Shown here one piece after another: positions 36,315 to 46,761 of a stretch of 64,000 nucleotides of DNA (position 1 is the first letter of the stretch; every line of letters begins with the position of its first letter). The stretch lies in contig NZ_MLYO01000010.1 in NCBI RefSeq assembly GCF_001866665.1, positions 118,109-182,108 of the forward strand, written 5' to 3'. A program made the translations under genes and the position numbers. A model generated the notes under the pieces. The model was not told the DNA's origin. It saw nothing but the letters and a program-made list of their open reading frames with translations, and did no database searches. Source of the DNA: Streptomyces monashensis. GTDB taxonomy: Bacteria > Actinomycetota > Actinomycetes > Streptomycetales > Streptomycetaceae.

Positions 36315-37546
36315 CACAGGTCTCCGAAGGTCAGCCGGGCCACCCACTTGGTGTTGAGCACACCGGGGGCCGCGGGCACGATGATCCGCGCCGGGTGGCC
36401 GTGGTCGGGGGACAGTTCCTCGCCGTTGACGTACAGGGCGAGCAGGGAGCGGCCGTCGGCCACCTGGTTGGCGCGCAGGGCCGCGCGGCGGAAGGCGCCG
36501 TGGCTCTGCAGGGACTCCACGAGCACGTCCGGCGGATCGCCGTCGTACCCGACGAGCGCGGCGAGATCGCGCAGCCGCACCCCGTGCCACCACTGGTCGG
36601 CGGTGGACCAGCCCTCCACACAGGCGATGGGCAACGACGCACTGTGCAAAGGGAGTTGGAGGAGCCGGGCGCGGCTGAGGCGGACGGTTCCGGTGCGGCC
36701 GGTGACGACGAGACGCCAGTTGTCCTCGTGGGTGTCGGCCGCGGTGACACCGGCGTAGGCGGCGGTCTTGTTGATCTGGAAGCCGTTCGGGCCGCCGCCG
36801 GGATCCGCCGTGCCGTGCGGCGCGAGCAGGGCCGTGCGCCGGAAGGGGCCGCCGAGGCTCTGGCCGACCGTGGTCAGGAACAGCAGCAGCGAGCCGCCGC
36901 CGACCAGCCCGAGCGCGCCGCGCCGGGACACGGTGGGCGCGTCCGGACACGGGGCGGCCAGCTCGCTCTCGTCGCGCACCCGGTGCCGTACGGCACGCAG
37001 CGCGGTCGGGGTCTTCAGCGCGGCGTGGGCCAGGAAGGCGGCGAAGAAGACCCAGGCGCCGTAGAAGTGCAGCGGGTAGAAGGAGCCGGGGAAGACGTAG
37101 TCCAGCTGGACATTGAGCACGCCGGTCGTGAACTCGAACAGCCCGCCGCCGACCAGCAACAGCAGCGAGATCCGCTCCAGCGCGTGGGTGACGGAACGGG
37201 CCGGGGGCAGGGTGAACAGCTTCGGCACCACCGACCAGAGCTTGGCCAGCAGCACCGGGACCAGGGTGACGCCGAGGGTGACGTGCAGGCCCTGGGTGAA
37301 GCGGTACAGCCACACCGGGCCGGACGGCCAGGCGAAGAGGTAGAAGCCCAGGACGCCCTTGTCCGGCGTCATGTCGTTCACCGGGGACAGGTCCGGGTTG
37401 TAGGCGGCGTACGACACCAGGCCGGTCACGAACAGCACGGTGATGCCGACGAGCAGGACGAGGCCGAGTACGGAGGTGAACCAGGTGCCGCGCAGCGGGC
37501 TGCGCCAGAAACCTGGGGAGGTGGGAAGCCGGGATGGGTCGCGCAT
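36314..37546 (-). CDS. cytochrome b561-like/molybdopterin oxidoreductase fusion protein
   Basis: 410 residues. The N-terminal half has about four membrane helices with spaced His residues (YRFTQGLHVTLGVTLVP, SFYPLHFYGAWVFFAAFLAH), like a diheme cytochrome b561 unit. An SRRGALGLVGGGSLLLFLTT segment gives one more helix. The C-terminal half is a sulfite-oxidase-type molybdopterin domain with the Mo-ligand Cys in PIACVEGWSTADQWWHGVRL. The layout moves electrons between a periplasmic-side substrate and the membrane. Start chosen at the ATG six bases after a TACGGT element (leaderless). Confidence 0.88.
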   Translation of the reverse strand: MRDPSRLPTSPGFWRSPLRGTWFTSVLGLVLLVGITVLFVTGLVSYAAYNPDLSPVNDMTPDKGVLGFYLFAWPSGPVWLYRFTQGLHVTLGVTLVPVLLAKLWSVVPKLFTLPPARSVTHALERISLLLLVGGGLFEFTTGVLNVQLDYVFPGSFYPLHFYGAWVFFAAFLAHAALKTPTALRAVRHRVRDESELAAPCPDAPTVSRRGALGLVGGGSLLLFLTTVGQSLGGPFRRTALLAPHGTADPGGGPNGFQINKTAAYAGVTAADTHEDNWRLVVTGRTGTVRLSRARLLQLPLHSASLPIACVEGWSTADQWWHGVRLRDLAALVGYDGDPPDVLVESLQSHGAFRRAALRANQVADGRSLLALYVNGEELSPDHGHPARIIVPAAPGVLNTKWVARLTFGDL

Positions 37547-37552
37547 GTCCCG

Positions 37553-37558
37553 ACCGTA
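37553..37558 (-). promoter_or_regulatory. -10 element of a leaderless transcript
   Basis: On the minus strand TACGGT is followed by six bases and the ATG of the molybdopterin oxidoreductase. No ribosome site is present. Confidence 0.5.
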
Positions 37559-37647
37559 GGCCGCAGGACGCCCGGAAAAGGGTGCGCCACCCATGACGAA
37601 ACGCTGACGTCCGGCTTGGCCGGCGGCCACGCGCGGCTCCCCGGGCC

Positions 37648-37653
37648 TAGCGT
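37648..37653 (+). promoter_or_regulatory. -10 element of a leaderless transcript
   Basis: TAGCGT six bases before a GTG start, the same element and spacing as before the epimerase gene at 30639. Confidence 0.55.
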
Positions 37654-37659
37654 TCCGGT

Positions 37660-39054
37660 GTGATCCGCGATCTCCTCCCCGCCGAGCCCCGCCCCGTCCA
37701 CCACGGTGTGTCCCGGTCCGCGCTCCGCGATCTGTACGCCGTGCTCGCCGCCGTTCTCCTGGTGACGGTGGCCGTCCTGGTCGGGCGGCACATCCAGGAC
37801 ACCCACCACACGCTGTTCGTGCGCTGGCCGCCGGTGTTCGCCGACTGGGACCCGCATGTCGGCCCCGGTACCCCGGCGGCCCTGGCGGTGGCGGCGGCCA
37901 CGGTGGCGTACGGCCCCGCACTCGCCGCCCGGCTGCCCTGGCGCGGACTGCTCGCGGCGGCCTGGGCGACCGCGCTGGCCTGGATCTTCTCCCTCGCGTG
38001 GATCGACGGCTGGCAGCGGGGCATCGCCGGCCGGCTGACCGCGGCCAACGAGTATCTGCGGGTCGTCGGCCGCTTCCACGACATCCCGGCGACGCTCCGC
38101 GACTTCACCCACCACATCGTCGACGGCACGCCCCACCCCTGGCCCGCGCACATCGCCGGGCATCCGCCGGCCGCGACGCTGACCTTCGTCCTGCTGGACC
38201 GGATCGGGCTGCGGGGCGGCGGCTGGGCCGGGATGTTCGTGATCGTGGTCGGGGCGACGGGGTGCGCGGCCGTGCTGATCGGGCTGCGCGCGCTGACCGA
38301 CGAGACGCTCGCGCGGCGGGCCGCGCCGTTCCTGGTGCTGGCCCCGGCGGCGGTGTGGCAGGGCGTCTCGGCGGACGGCTACTTCGCCGCCGTCGCCGCC
38401 TGGACACTGGCCCTGTTCGCGCTCGCCCTGACCCGCCGGTCCCTGTGGTGCGCGGCGGCCGCCGGGCTGCTGTTCGGACTGACCTGCTACCTCTCCTACG
38501 GCCTCACGCTGTTCGCCCTGATCGGCGCGGCGGTGCTGGTGCTCGGCCGGGCCCGACTGCGCCAGCGTCCCGCCCTCCTGCTGTCCCTGCTCGCCGGACT
38601 GGCCGTGTTCCCCGCGGTGTTCGCGCTCGCCGGGTTCGACTGGTGGGAGGGCTACCACCTGCTCGTCACGCGCTACTACCAGGGCGTGGGCGGCACCCGC
38701 CCCTACGGGTACTGGGTGTGGGCCAACCTCGCCTGCACCGCGATCATCACCGGCCCGGCCACGGCGGCGGGTCTGCGCCGCACGACCGCCGTGCTGCTCC
38801 GCGGCCGCGGCTCCGGCACCACGCGGCCCGGTCCCGGACACATCCGCCTCGCGTTCCTCGTGTCGGCGGCCCTGCTCGCCCTGCTGATCGCCGACCTGTC
38901 CGGTATGAGCAAGGCGGAGACGGAGCGCATCTGGCTGCCCTTCGCCCTGTGGCTGCTCCCGGCCTGCGCCCTGCTCTCCCGGCCCCGCGCCTGGCTCGCC
39001 GCCCAGGCGGGACTCGCCCTGCTGGTCAACCACCTTCTGTTCACCGGTTGGTGA
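37660..39054 (+). CDS. polytopic membrane protein, GT-C-like glycosyltransferase candidate
   Basis: 464 residues, with about ten membrane helices. The first outer loop (residues about 50-75 and 115-160) contains DWDPHVGPG and VVGRFHDIPATLRD, then PWPAHIAGHPPAATL, which resembles the acidic loop of GT-C (mannosyl/arabinosyl/PMT-like) enzymes that use polyprenyl-phosphate sugars outside the membrane. A late GMSKAETERIWLPF segment resembles the conserved part of related actinobacterial mannosyltransferases. Divergent from the molybdopterin gene. With the GT2 enzyme it could complete a lipid-sugar route: one makes the donor, the other uses it. Substrate inferred only. Confidence 0.78.
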   Translation: MIRDLLPAEPRPVHHGVSRSALRDLYAVLAAVLLVTVAVLVGRHIQDTHHTLFVRWPPVFADWDPHVGPGTPAALAVAAATVAYGPALAARLPWRGLLAAAWATALAWIFSLAWIDGWQRGIAGRLTAANEYLRVVGRFHDIPATLRDFTHHIVDGTPHPWPAHIAGHPPAATLTFVLLDRIGLRGGGWAGMFVIVVGATGCAAVLIGLRALTDETLARRAAPFLVLAPAAVWQGVSADGYFAAVAAWTLALFALALTRRSLWCAAAAGLLFGLTCYLSYGLTLFALIGAAVLVLGRARLRQRPALLLSLLAGLAVFPAVFALAGFDWWEGYHLLVTRYYQGVGGTRPYGYWVWANLACTAIITGPATAAGLRRTTAVLLRGRGSGTTRPGPGHIRLAFLVSAALLALLIADLSGMSKAETERIWLPFALWLLPACALLSRPRAWLAAQAGLALLVNHLLFTGW

Positions 39055-39221
39055 CGTCACGTCAGGTCATTCACCGGGGTGACTTCGCGTGACCGTCGTA
39101 CGCGAGCGGGCGTTGCGCTGGGCGTGGGGCGGGGCCGCCGTGGCTGAAACGGCCCACTGGTGTCAGAGGCACCGGCGCGACTTGGCTGGGCGATGACGGA
39201 GAACGGCAGGAAGGACAGGGG

Positions 39222-42200
39222 ATGGACGTCGGCAGGTTCAATCGGCGCGGGTTCCTCGGGACGGCGGCGGCCGGGCTGGTCACCGCCGCGTCCGCACGCA
39301 CGGCGACGGCGGCCGAACCGCCGGCCGCGACCGCCGCGCGGACCGGCCCGGCGGGACGGCACGTCACCTTCACGGAGCTGACCGGGGGTTCGGTCACCGG
39401 CGCCGGGCCGGACGGTGAGCTGATCGCGGAGGTGCAGGGCGTGCTGTGGCGGATCCCGCGGGCCGGTGGCACGGCGCAGCAGGTGACGGACTGGACGCTG
39501 GAGGCGACGCGTCCCGCGCTGTCCCCGGACGGCAGGACGCTGGCCGTGTGCGGCTACCGCGGTGGCGGCTTCCACCTGTGGACGCTGCGGCCGGACGGCG
39601 GCGGGCTGCGGCAGCTGACCGACGGACCGTGGGACGACCGCGGGGCGGCCTGGTCGCCGGACGGCACCCGGCTGGCCTTCTCCTCCGAGCGCGGCGGCGA
39701 CGCGACGGCGGGCGGCGCCTACGGACTGTGGGTGGTGGACGCGGCCGGCGGACAGCCCCGGCGGCTCAGCGGCGGGGACTTCGAGGACTACGATCCGGCC
39801 TGGTCGCCGGACGGGCACTCGCTCGTGTGCGTGCGCGCCGCCCATGTCACAGGCGGCGGCAATGACGGCGGTCTGTCGCTGGTCCGTGTCCCCGCCGCAG
39901 GAGGCGAGACCCAGGTGGTGCGCACGGTGACCGGGGGTCGATTGCTGTGTCCGTCCGTCTCACCGGCCGGCCGGATCGCCTGTGTGCACCTCAACGGGCC
40001 GTCCACCGCCGGGGATTCGGCCGACACGGCGGCCCTGATGGTGGACGGCGAGGTCGTCACGGCCGGCGAGGACCTGGCCGCCGCGCCGCTGTGCTGGCTG
40101 AGCGAGGACGAGCTGCTGTACGTCGGTGACGGCCGCATCCGTATCCGCTCCCTGGCCGGCTCCTCCGTGCGGGAGGTTCCGTTCACCGCGCGGATGCCGA
40201 TGCCTGAGCCCTCCCGGCGCGGGCGCCGGCGCCCGCTCGCACCGGAGGAGCCGGACCGGGTGCTCGGCGTGCACCGGCCGGTCCTGTCCCCCGACGGCCG
40301 CAGCGTGGCGTTCGCCGCGCTGAACGCCCTGTGGCTGATGCCGGTCGACGGCACGCCCCGCAAGCTCGTCCAGGAGGCCGACGTCCACTGGGTGCAGATG
40401 CCCGCGTGGGCGCCGGACGGACGCAGCCTCCTGTACTGCACCGACCGGGACGGACTGACGGCCGTCCGCCGGTACCACCTGCACGACGGCGCCGACGAGG
40501 CCGTGACCGGCGGCGGCCGGCTGTACCCCGCGCTGTCGCCGGACGGCACCCGGCTGGCCTGCCAGGACGTGACCGGGAACCTGCTCCTGCGCACGCTGGC
40601 GACGGGCGAGGAGCAGTCGCTGGCCAAGCCGCTGGCGGTCGACGGTCCGCCCGGCGCGCCCACCTGGTCGCCCGACGGGCGGTACGTCGCGTTCTGCGAC
40701 CGCAACCGGCTCAACCAGCGTTTCCGTGAGGGCTACAACCTCATCCGGGTGATCGACACCCGCACCGGCCGGGAGCGCCGCCATCTGCCCGCCGAGCACC
40801 AGTCGTTGTCCGACCGCGTGGCCTGCGGGCCGGTGTGGTCGCCCGACGGCCGCGGGATGGCGCTGGTCGCCGAGTCGGCGCTGTGGCTGCTGCCGGTGGC
40901 GGCCGACGGCACCCCGTCCGGACCCGCCCGGCGGCTCACCGACGAACCGGCCGACCACCCCAGCTGGTCGGCGGACTCCGGCACGATCCTGTACCTCTGC
41001 GAGGGCCGGCTGCGCAGCCTCGCCGTCGGTGCCTCGCGGACACGCACCCTCCCGCTCCGGCTGACCACGGGCGGCGGCCCGCGGCCGGAGCCCCTGCGCA
41101 TCCATGCCGGGCAGTTGTGGGACGCCACCGGAGCGCCGCCGCGCCACGACGTCGACATCCTGGTCACCGGCAAGCGGATCACCGCGATCGAGCCCCATCG
41201 CTCCCGCCGCCCCGGGCACCGCACCCTCGACGCCTCCGGCCGGACCGTCGTGCCCGGACTCATGGACAGCCACACCCACCCGTATACGGCCACGTACGGC
41301 GCCCGCCAGAGCCTGACCACGCTCGCCTACGGCATCACGACCACGTTCTGTCTCGGCAGTCCGCTGTACGACGCGGTCCGGCTGCGCGAGGCGGCAGGGT
41401 CCGGCGCCCTGCTCGGGCCGCGTCAACTCGCCTGCGCCGAACTGCTCGACGGCGCGCGCACCGCGTACGCCATGGGCCGCGCCCACCGCACCCGGGACGG
41501 CGTGCGGCGCTCGCTGCGGCGGGCCGCCGCCCTGGAGGTCGACTTCGTCAAGACGTATGTGCGTGCGCCGGGCGAGACGATGGCCATGGCGGCCGGGACG
41601 GCACATGCGCTGGGTGTGCCGAGCGGCAGCCATCTGTGCTCGCCCGGCCGTTCGGCGGGCCAGGACCTGACCACCCACCTCCAGGCCACCCAGCGCCTGG
41701 ACTACGGGCACGCCACGACGCCGCTCGGCCGGGTGAACCAGGACCTGGTACAGCTGTACGCGGACGGCTCCTTCGCGATGATCATCACGCCGTTCCACGC
41801 CCGGATCCTGCTCGCGGCCGACCCCGGTCTCGCGGACGACCCGCGCGTGACCGCGCTCATGCCGCCGTGGGACGTCGCCGCGGTGCGCAAGGAGGCGGGC
41901 GCCGAGCCGACGGATCACGACCGGCGGGCCCTGGAGCGGGAGATGGCCGACTACCGCAGGCTCGTGTCGCACGGCGCCCGTATCTCCCTGGGCACCGACG
42001 CGCCCCTGGTCCCGGTCGGGCTCTCGCTCCACCTCGGCCTGCGCGCCCTGCGCGCGCACGGGTTCTCGGCGGCCCAGGCCCTGCACACCGCGACCGCCGA
42101 ACCGGCCCGCCTCTTCGGCCTCGACGCCGACCTCGGGACGGTGGAGGAGGGCAAGATCGCCGACCTGACGATCGTCGACGGCGATCCGTTCGCCGACTTC

Positions 42201-42377
42201 GCCGCGCTCATCGACATCCCGGTCGTGGTGCGCGAGGGAGTCCCGCACACCCAGGGCGAGATGACGTCGGCCCACCGTGCCGCGACGGCGCCCGAGCCGC
42301 CCCGGGGCAGGTCCTGGCTGGAGGTGGCGCACCGGCTTCGCGAGGGGTCGTGCTGTCACCCGGGCGTGAACGGATAG
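39222..42377 (+). CDS. Tat-exported beta-propeller amidohydrolase
   Basis: 1051 residues. The Tat motif NRRGFLG is followed by a hydrophobic stretch and an Ala-rich region. Residues about 55-630 carry PD40/TolB propeller blades (SPDGRTLAVC, SPDGTRLAFSS, SPDGHSLVCVR and others). The C-terminal amidohydrolase (about 640-1030) has the metal-binding DSHTHPYT, the Lys in VDFVKTYVRAP, His in PSGSHLCSPG and GHATT, and the Asp of LGTDAPLVP. The full metal set suggests an active hydrolase acting on amide bonds outside the cytoplasm. The ATG follows AAGGACAGGGG. Close to tricorn-like TolB amidohydrolases of actinomycetes; substrate unknown. Confidence 0.92.
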   Translation: MDVGRFNRRGFLGTAAAGLVTAASARTATAAEPPAATAARTGPAGRHVTFTELTGGSVTGAGPDGELIAEVQGVLWRIPRAGGTAQQVTDWTLEATRPALSPDGRTLAVCGYRGGGFHLWTLRPDGGGLRQLTDGPWDDRGAAWSPDGTRLAFSSERGGDATAGGAYGLWVVDAAGGQPRRLSGGDFEDYDPAWSPDGHSLVCVRAAHVTGGGNDGGLSLVRVPAAGGETQVVRTVTGGRLLCPSVSPAGRIACVHLNGPSTAGDSADTAALMVDGEVVTAGEDLAAAPLCWLSEDELLYVGDGRIRIRSLAGSSVREVPFTARMPMPEPSRRGRRRPLAPEEPDRVLGVHRPVLSPDGRSVAFAALNALWLMPVDGTPRKLVQEADVHWVQMPAWAPDGRSLLYCTDRDGLTAVRRYHLHDGADEAVTGGGRLYPALSPDGTRLACQDVTGNLLLRTLATGEEQSLAKPLAVDGPPGAPTWSPDGRYVAFCDRNRLNQRFREGYNLIRVIDTRTGRERRHLPAEHQSLSDRVACGPVWSPDGRGMALVAESALWLLPVAADGTPSGPARRLTDEPADHPSWSADSGTILYLCEGRLRSLAVGASRTRTLPLRLTTGGGPRPEPLRIHAGQLWDATGAPPRHDVDILVTGKRITAIEPHRSRRPGHRTLDASGRTVVPGLMDSHTHPYTATYGARQSLTTLAYGITTTFCLGSPLYDAVRLREAAGSGALLGPRQLACAELLDGARTAYAMGRAHRTRDGVRRSLRRAAALEVDFVKTYVRAPGETMAMAAGTAHALGVPSGSHLCSPGRSAGQDLTTHLQATQRLDYGHATTPLGRVNQDLVQLYADGSFAMIITPFHARILLAADPGLADDPRVTALMPPWDVAAVRKEAGAEPTDHDRRALEREMADYRRLVSHGARISLGTDAPLVPVGLSLHLGLRALRAHGFSAAQALHTATAEPARLFGLDADLGTVEEGKIADLTIVDGDPFADFAALIDIPVVVREGVPHTQGEMTSAHRAATAPEPPRGRSWLEVAHRLREGSCCHPGVNG

Positions 42378-42416
42378 GGTGCGGTCGGCGAGGGCGGCAC
42401 GGGCGGGGTACGGCGC

Positions 42417-42860
42417 TCAGGCGTCCGCGTCGTCGGTGGCGGTGCGGCTGGCCAGCCGTTCGTGGCGCTGCCGGGCGGCCTGCGGGGTGCCGAGGCCGAG
42501 TCCGAAGGCGATCTCGGGCCAGCTCAGGCCCCGGCCGCGGGCCATCTCCAGGAGCCCGGCCTCCAGTTCGTCCAGCTCCGCCCGCACCGTGGGGACGAGG
42601 CTCAGCGCGGCCGTGATGTCGGCGTGGTCCACCTCCGGCTCTCCGTCCTCCAGCAGCGCGGCACCGCTGAGCAGGAACGCCACGAGCCGCACGGCCTCGT
42701 GCGGTGCGAGGACCAACGGGTGTGTCTGGCGCCGCCGTTGCTCGTCCGTCGCCGCGTGCCGCTCGGTGATACGGAAGAGAGAGGCGGGAACCCGTCGGGC
42801 GCGCGTCTGCTCCGGGTGCGGGGGGAGGAAGGGGTCGGCGGGGTCTGTGGTCGATGCCAT
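42417..42860 (-). CDS. small regulatory-type protein with possible helix-turn-helix
   Basis: 147 residues; ATG preceded by no strong site. An N-terminal polar part is followed by an all-helical core (HPLVLAPHEAVRLVAFLLSG, then LDELEAGLLEMARGRGLSWPE). The C-terminal IAFGLGLGTPQAARQRHERLAS looks like a recognition helix of a winged or MarR-like fold used in some DUF-type actinomycete regulators. I do not recognise the family with certainty. It sits downstream of the acyl-CoA synthetase start on the same strand. A TGAAC/GTTCA inverted repeat lies in its promoter region. Confidence 0.65.
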   Translation of the reverse strand: MASTTDPADPFLPPHPEQTRARRVPASLFRITERHAATDEQRRRQTHPLVLAPHEAVRLVAFLLSGAALLEDGEPEVDHADITAALSLVPTVRAELDELEAGLLEMARGRGLSWPEIAFGLGLGTPQAARQRHERLASRTATDDADA

Positions 42861-42906
42861 GGGGCAAGCATCAGCTTCCACACGACAACGGGTCAACTCA
42901 TTATTG

Positions 42907-42921
42907 TGAACGCTTTGTTCA
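42907..42921. promoter_or_regulatory. inverted repeat upstream of the small regulator gene
   Basis: TGAAC and GTTCA are spaced by GCTTT, 45-60 bp upstream of the start. It may be an autoregulatory site. The half-site resembles those of the palindrome at 49981 but the spacing differs. Confidence 0.3.
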
Positions 42922-42949
42922 TCCACCCGCCGGCTCCCCGGCACGTCAG

Positions 42950-44437
<1,488 letters not shown>

Positions 44438-44583
44438 GATGCCTCCTCGCACCCCTGCTTCCGGCGCCCACGGGTCCCGCCGCCGACGCTCACGGCATGA
44501 TCACCCGGGGGGCGTCGGCCGTCCATGGCCGCACGCACAGTCCGCACCTCCCGCAGTTGTTCGCAGGACCAAACAGACCGCCG

Positions 44584-44589
44584 TACGCT
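44584..44589 (+). promoter_or_regulatory. -10 element upstream of the PucR gene
   Basis: TACGCT six bases before the ATG at 44596, fitting leaderless initiation; no ribosome site is present. Confidence 0.5.
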
Positions 44590-44595
44590 GCGGGT

Positions 44596-45762
44596 ATGGG
44601 GCTGGAGAATGTGGGCGCGGCGTTGCGCGGGCGGCTTGCGGAGCTGGGCGTGCGGATGACGGAGCGGATCCGGGCGGACGTCGAGTCGTACGCGGACGAC
44701 GCGCTCATCCCGTTCGAGTCGCTGCGCGTGTCCTGCGCGGACAACGCCGATCTGCTGCTCGGCCGGTTCGCCTTCGGTGCCGAACCGGACGTGGCGGCCG
44801 CGCGGCAGACCGGGCGGCTGCGCGCGGAGCAGGGGGTGCCCCTCGCGGACACCCTGCACGCCTACCGGGTCGGTTTCGAGCTGCTCTGGTCGGAGATGGT
44901 CGACGAGGCGCGCCGGCATCCGGAGGTCACGGACGCCGAGCTGGTCGCCGGTTCGTCGGAGATCTGGGCCTTGTTCGGCCGGTACGCGGAGGCGGTCGCG
45001 GCCGCCTACCGGGAGGCCAGCGCGGAGCTGGCTCTGCAACGCGAGGCGCGGCGCTCGGCGCTGGCCGAGGCCCTGTTCACGGGCGCGCTCGCGGACCGTA
45101 CGACCCCGTGGGAGGCGGCCCGGCAGCTCGGCCTGCCGGAGCGGGGCCCGTACGCGGTCGTGGCCGCCGCCGTGCCGGATCCCGGTCAGGAGCCGCTGCC
45201 CGGCATCGAGGCGGCGTTGCGCCGGTCCGGGGTGTCGTCGGTCTGGCGGCTGTTGCCGGACCAGCAGATCGGGCTGGTCTCGCTCGTGCACCGGGACGCG
45301 GAGACGGTGAGTCTGCGGGCGCTGCGCCGGCGGCGCGCCCGGGTCGGGGTCAGCCCCCGCTTCGACTCGCTGCGCGAGGCCCCGCAGGCGCTGCGCTTCG
45401 CCCGGCTGGCCCTGGCCGGGCTGCCCGGGGAGGGGCCGGGGGTCACGCGCTTCGACGACAGCCCGCTGGCCATGCTGGTCGCCGCGGCCCCGGCGGAGGC
45501 GAGCCGGCTGGTCGAGGTCGCCCTGGGACCGGTGCTGCGGCTCCCCGAGGTCGAGCGGGCCCGGCTCCTGCGCACCCTGGGCCACTGGTTCACCGCGGGC
45601 GGCGCGGCGGCGGAGGCCGCGGAGCGCCTCTTCGTCCACCCCAACACGGTGCGCTACCGGCTGCGCCGCATCGAGGAGTTGACGGGCCGCTCCCTCTCGG
45701 ATCCGGCCGCACTGGCCGACCTGGGCGCCGCACTGTACGCCCTGCGCCTGCTGCCGTCCTGA
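44596..45762 (+). CDS. PucR family transcriptional regulator
   Basis: 388 residues. Central GGDEF-like/CdaR region (about 180-290) and a C-terminal HTH_30 domain with RLLRTLGHWFTAGGAAAEAA, then LFVHPNTVRYRLRRIEELTG. The N-terminal helical part (about 15-165) is the RsbRD-like sensing region typical of Streptomyces members. Regulators of this type control purine, amino-acid or fatty-acid metabolism. It is divergent from the acyl-CoA ligase gene, the probable target. The ATG at 44596 lies six bases behind a TACGCT element. Confidence 0.93.
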   Translation: MGLENVGAALRGRLAELGVRMTERIRADVESYADDALIPFESLRVSCADNADLLLGRFAFGAEPDVAAARQTGRLRAEQGVPLADTLHAYRVGFELLWSEMVDEARRHPEVTDAELVAGSSEIWALFGRYAEAVAAAYREASAELALQREARRSALAEALFTGALADRTTPWEAARQLGLPERGPYAVVAAAVPDPGQEPLPGIEAALRRSGVSSVWRLLPDQQIGLVSLVHRDAETVSLRALRRRRARVGVSPRFDSLREAPQALRFARLALAGLPGEGPGVTRFDDSPLAMLVAAAPAEASRLVEVALGPVLRLPEVERARLLRTLGHWFTAGGAAAEAAERLFVHPNTVRYRLRRIEELTGRSLSDPAALADLGAALYALRLLPS

Positions 45763-45837
45763 GCGCCGCGGACCTCGGCCGGGGTCGTCGGGCCGGCTGC
45801 CCGTACACCGCGCGGGCCCCGGGGACACGCCGCCCGG

Positions 45838-46581
45838 TCAGCGCTCCGCAGGGATCCGGTACACCGACACATGAGAGCGGGACTCGGCCGTGAACGGAGT
45901 CCCCGTCCAGTCCGCATGCCGGAACTCCCGCTCGAATCCGGCCAGTTGGGCCATGAGGTCGAGTTCGGCGGGCCAGATGTAGCGGTGCGGGCTGCGGTGG
46001 AGCTCGGCCCGTTCGGTGTCGTCGAAGTGGAAGTGGTGGGACACCACACGCTGGTCGAGCACGTCGTAGGTGTCCAGGCCGAGGTATCCGGGTTCGCGGT
46101 GCCAGACGGTGGCGGCGGTGCCCGGCGGCAGCGTGCGCAGCTCGGGCACCCCCAGCTCGATCACGAACCGGCCGCCGGGACCGAGATGGCGCGCGGCGTT
46201 GCGGAAGCACTCGACCTGCTCGGCCTGGGTCAGCAGGTTGGAGATGGTGTTGTAGACGAGGTAGACGAGGCGGTACGTCCCCGGGGCCAGCGTCGTCGCC
46301 ATGTCGCCGATGACCACGGGGATCGCCGCCTCGTCGGCCTTGGTACGCAACTGCTCCACCATCGGTTCGGACAGTTCGATGCCGGTGACGGGCACGCCGC
46401 GCCGGGCGAGCGGGACGGCGACCCGGCCGGTCCCGATCGCGAACTCCAGTGCCGCTCCGCCGTCCGCCAGCTCGGCGAGGCGCGCCACGGTGGGCTCCAG
46501 CACCTCCGGCGCGAACATGCCGGTACCGGGAGTGTCGTAGCGTCGGGCGGTGGCCGCGCCCCAGAGGTTCCGCTGCTCCAT
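45838..46581 (-). CDS. class I SAM-dependent methyltransferase
   Basis: 247 residues from the ATG at 46581; a TTG three codons upstream is in frame but weak. Motif I is ALEFAIGTGRVAVPLARRG, motif post I VTGIELSEPMVEQL, then VIGDMATTLAPGTYRLVYLV and HLGPGGRFVIE. The C-terminus has the VSHHFHFDDTERAELHRSPH strand pattern of small-molecule methyltransferases. Substrate unknown. It converges with the PucR gene, so it is a separate unit. Confidence 0.9.
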   Translation of the reverse strand: MEQRNLWGAATARRYDTPGTGMFAPEVLEPTVARLAELADGGAALEFAIGTGRVAVPLARRGVPVTGIELSEPMVEQLRTKADEAAIPVVIGDMATTLAPGTYRLVYLVYNTISNLLTQAEQVECFRNAARHLGPGGRFVIELGVPELRTLPPGTAATVWHREPGYLGLDTYDVLDQRVVSHHFHFDDTERAELHRSPHRYIWPAELDLMAQLAGFEREFRHADWTGTPFTAESRSHVSVYRIPAER

Positions 46582-46619
46582 GACACCCAACTGTGGCCCC
46601 CGGTATATGAGTTGTCGAC

Positions 46620-46629
46620 TCGATATCGA
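46620..46629. promoter_or_regulatory. 10-bp palindrome upstream of the GH127 gene
   Basis: TCGATATCGA lies 29-38 bp upstream of the -35 hexamer of the GH127 promoter. It shares ATATCGA with the second element at 46714-46727, so one regulator may bind both. Confidence 0.3.
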
Positions 46630-46657
46630 CCCTGGCGCACCTGTCTCTCGCGCGCCA

Positions 46658-46685
46658 TTGACACCGGGAGCCAGTCCTCTACGGT
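46658..46685 (+). promoter_or_regulatory. sigma-70-type promoter of the GH127 gene
   Basis: TTGACA (46658-46663) and TACGGT (46680-46685) with a 16-bp spacer. It is the best consensus promoter in the window. Confidence 0.65.
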
Positions 46686-46713
46686 AGATCCCCGCACAGC
46701 ATGTCGCACAGCT

Positions 46714-46727
46714 TTCGAAATATCGAA
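46714..46727. promoter_or_regulatory. possible operator in the GH127 leader
   Basis: TTCGA and TCGAA flank AATA, placed just past the expected transcription start. This is where a repressor of a sugar-hydrolase gene would sit. Confidence 0.4.
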
Positions 46728-46761
46728 CGCATCACTCATGCCATCGACATGCGGAGGATTC

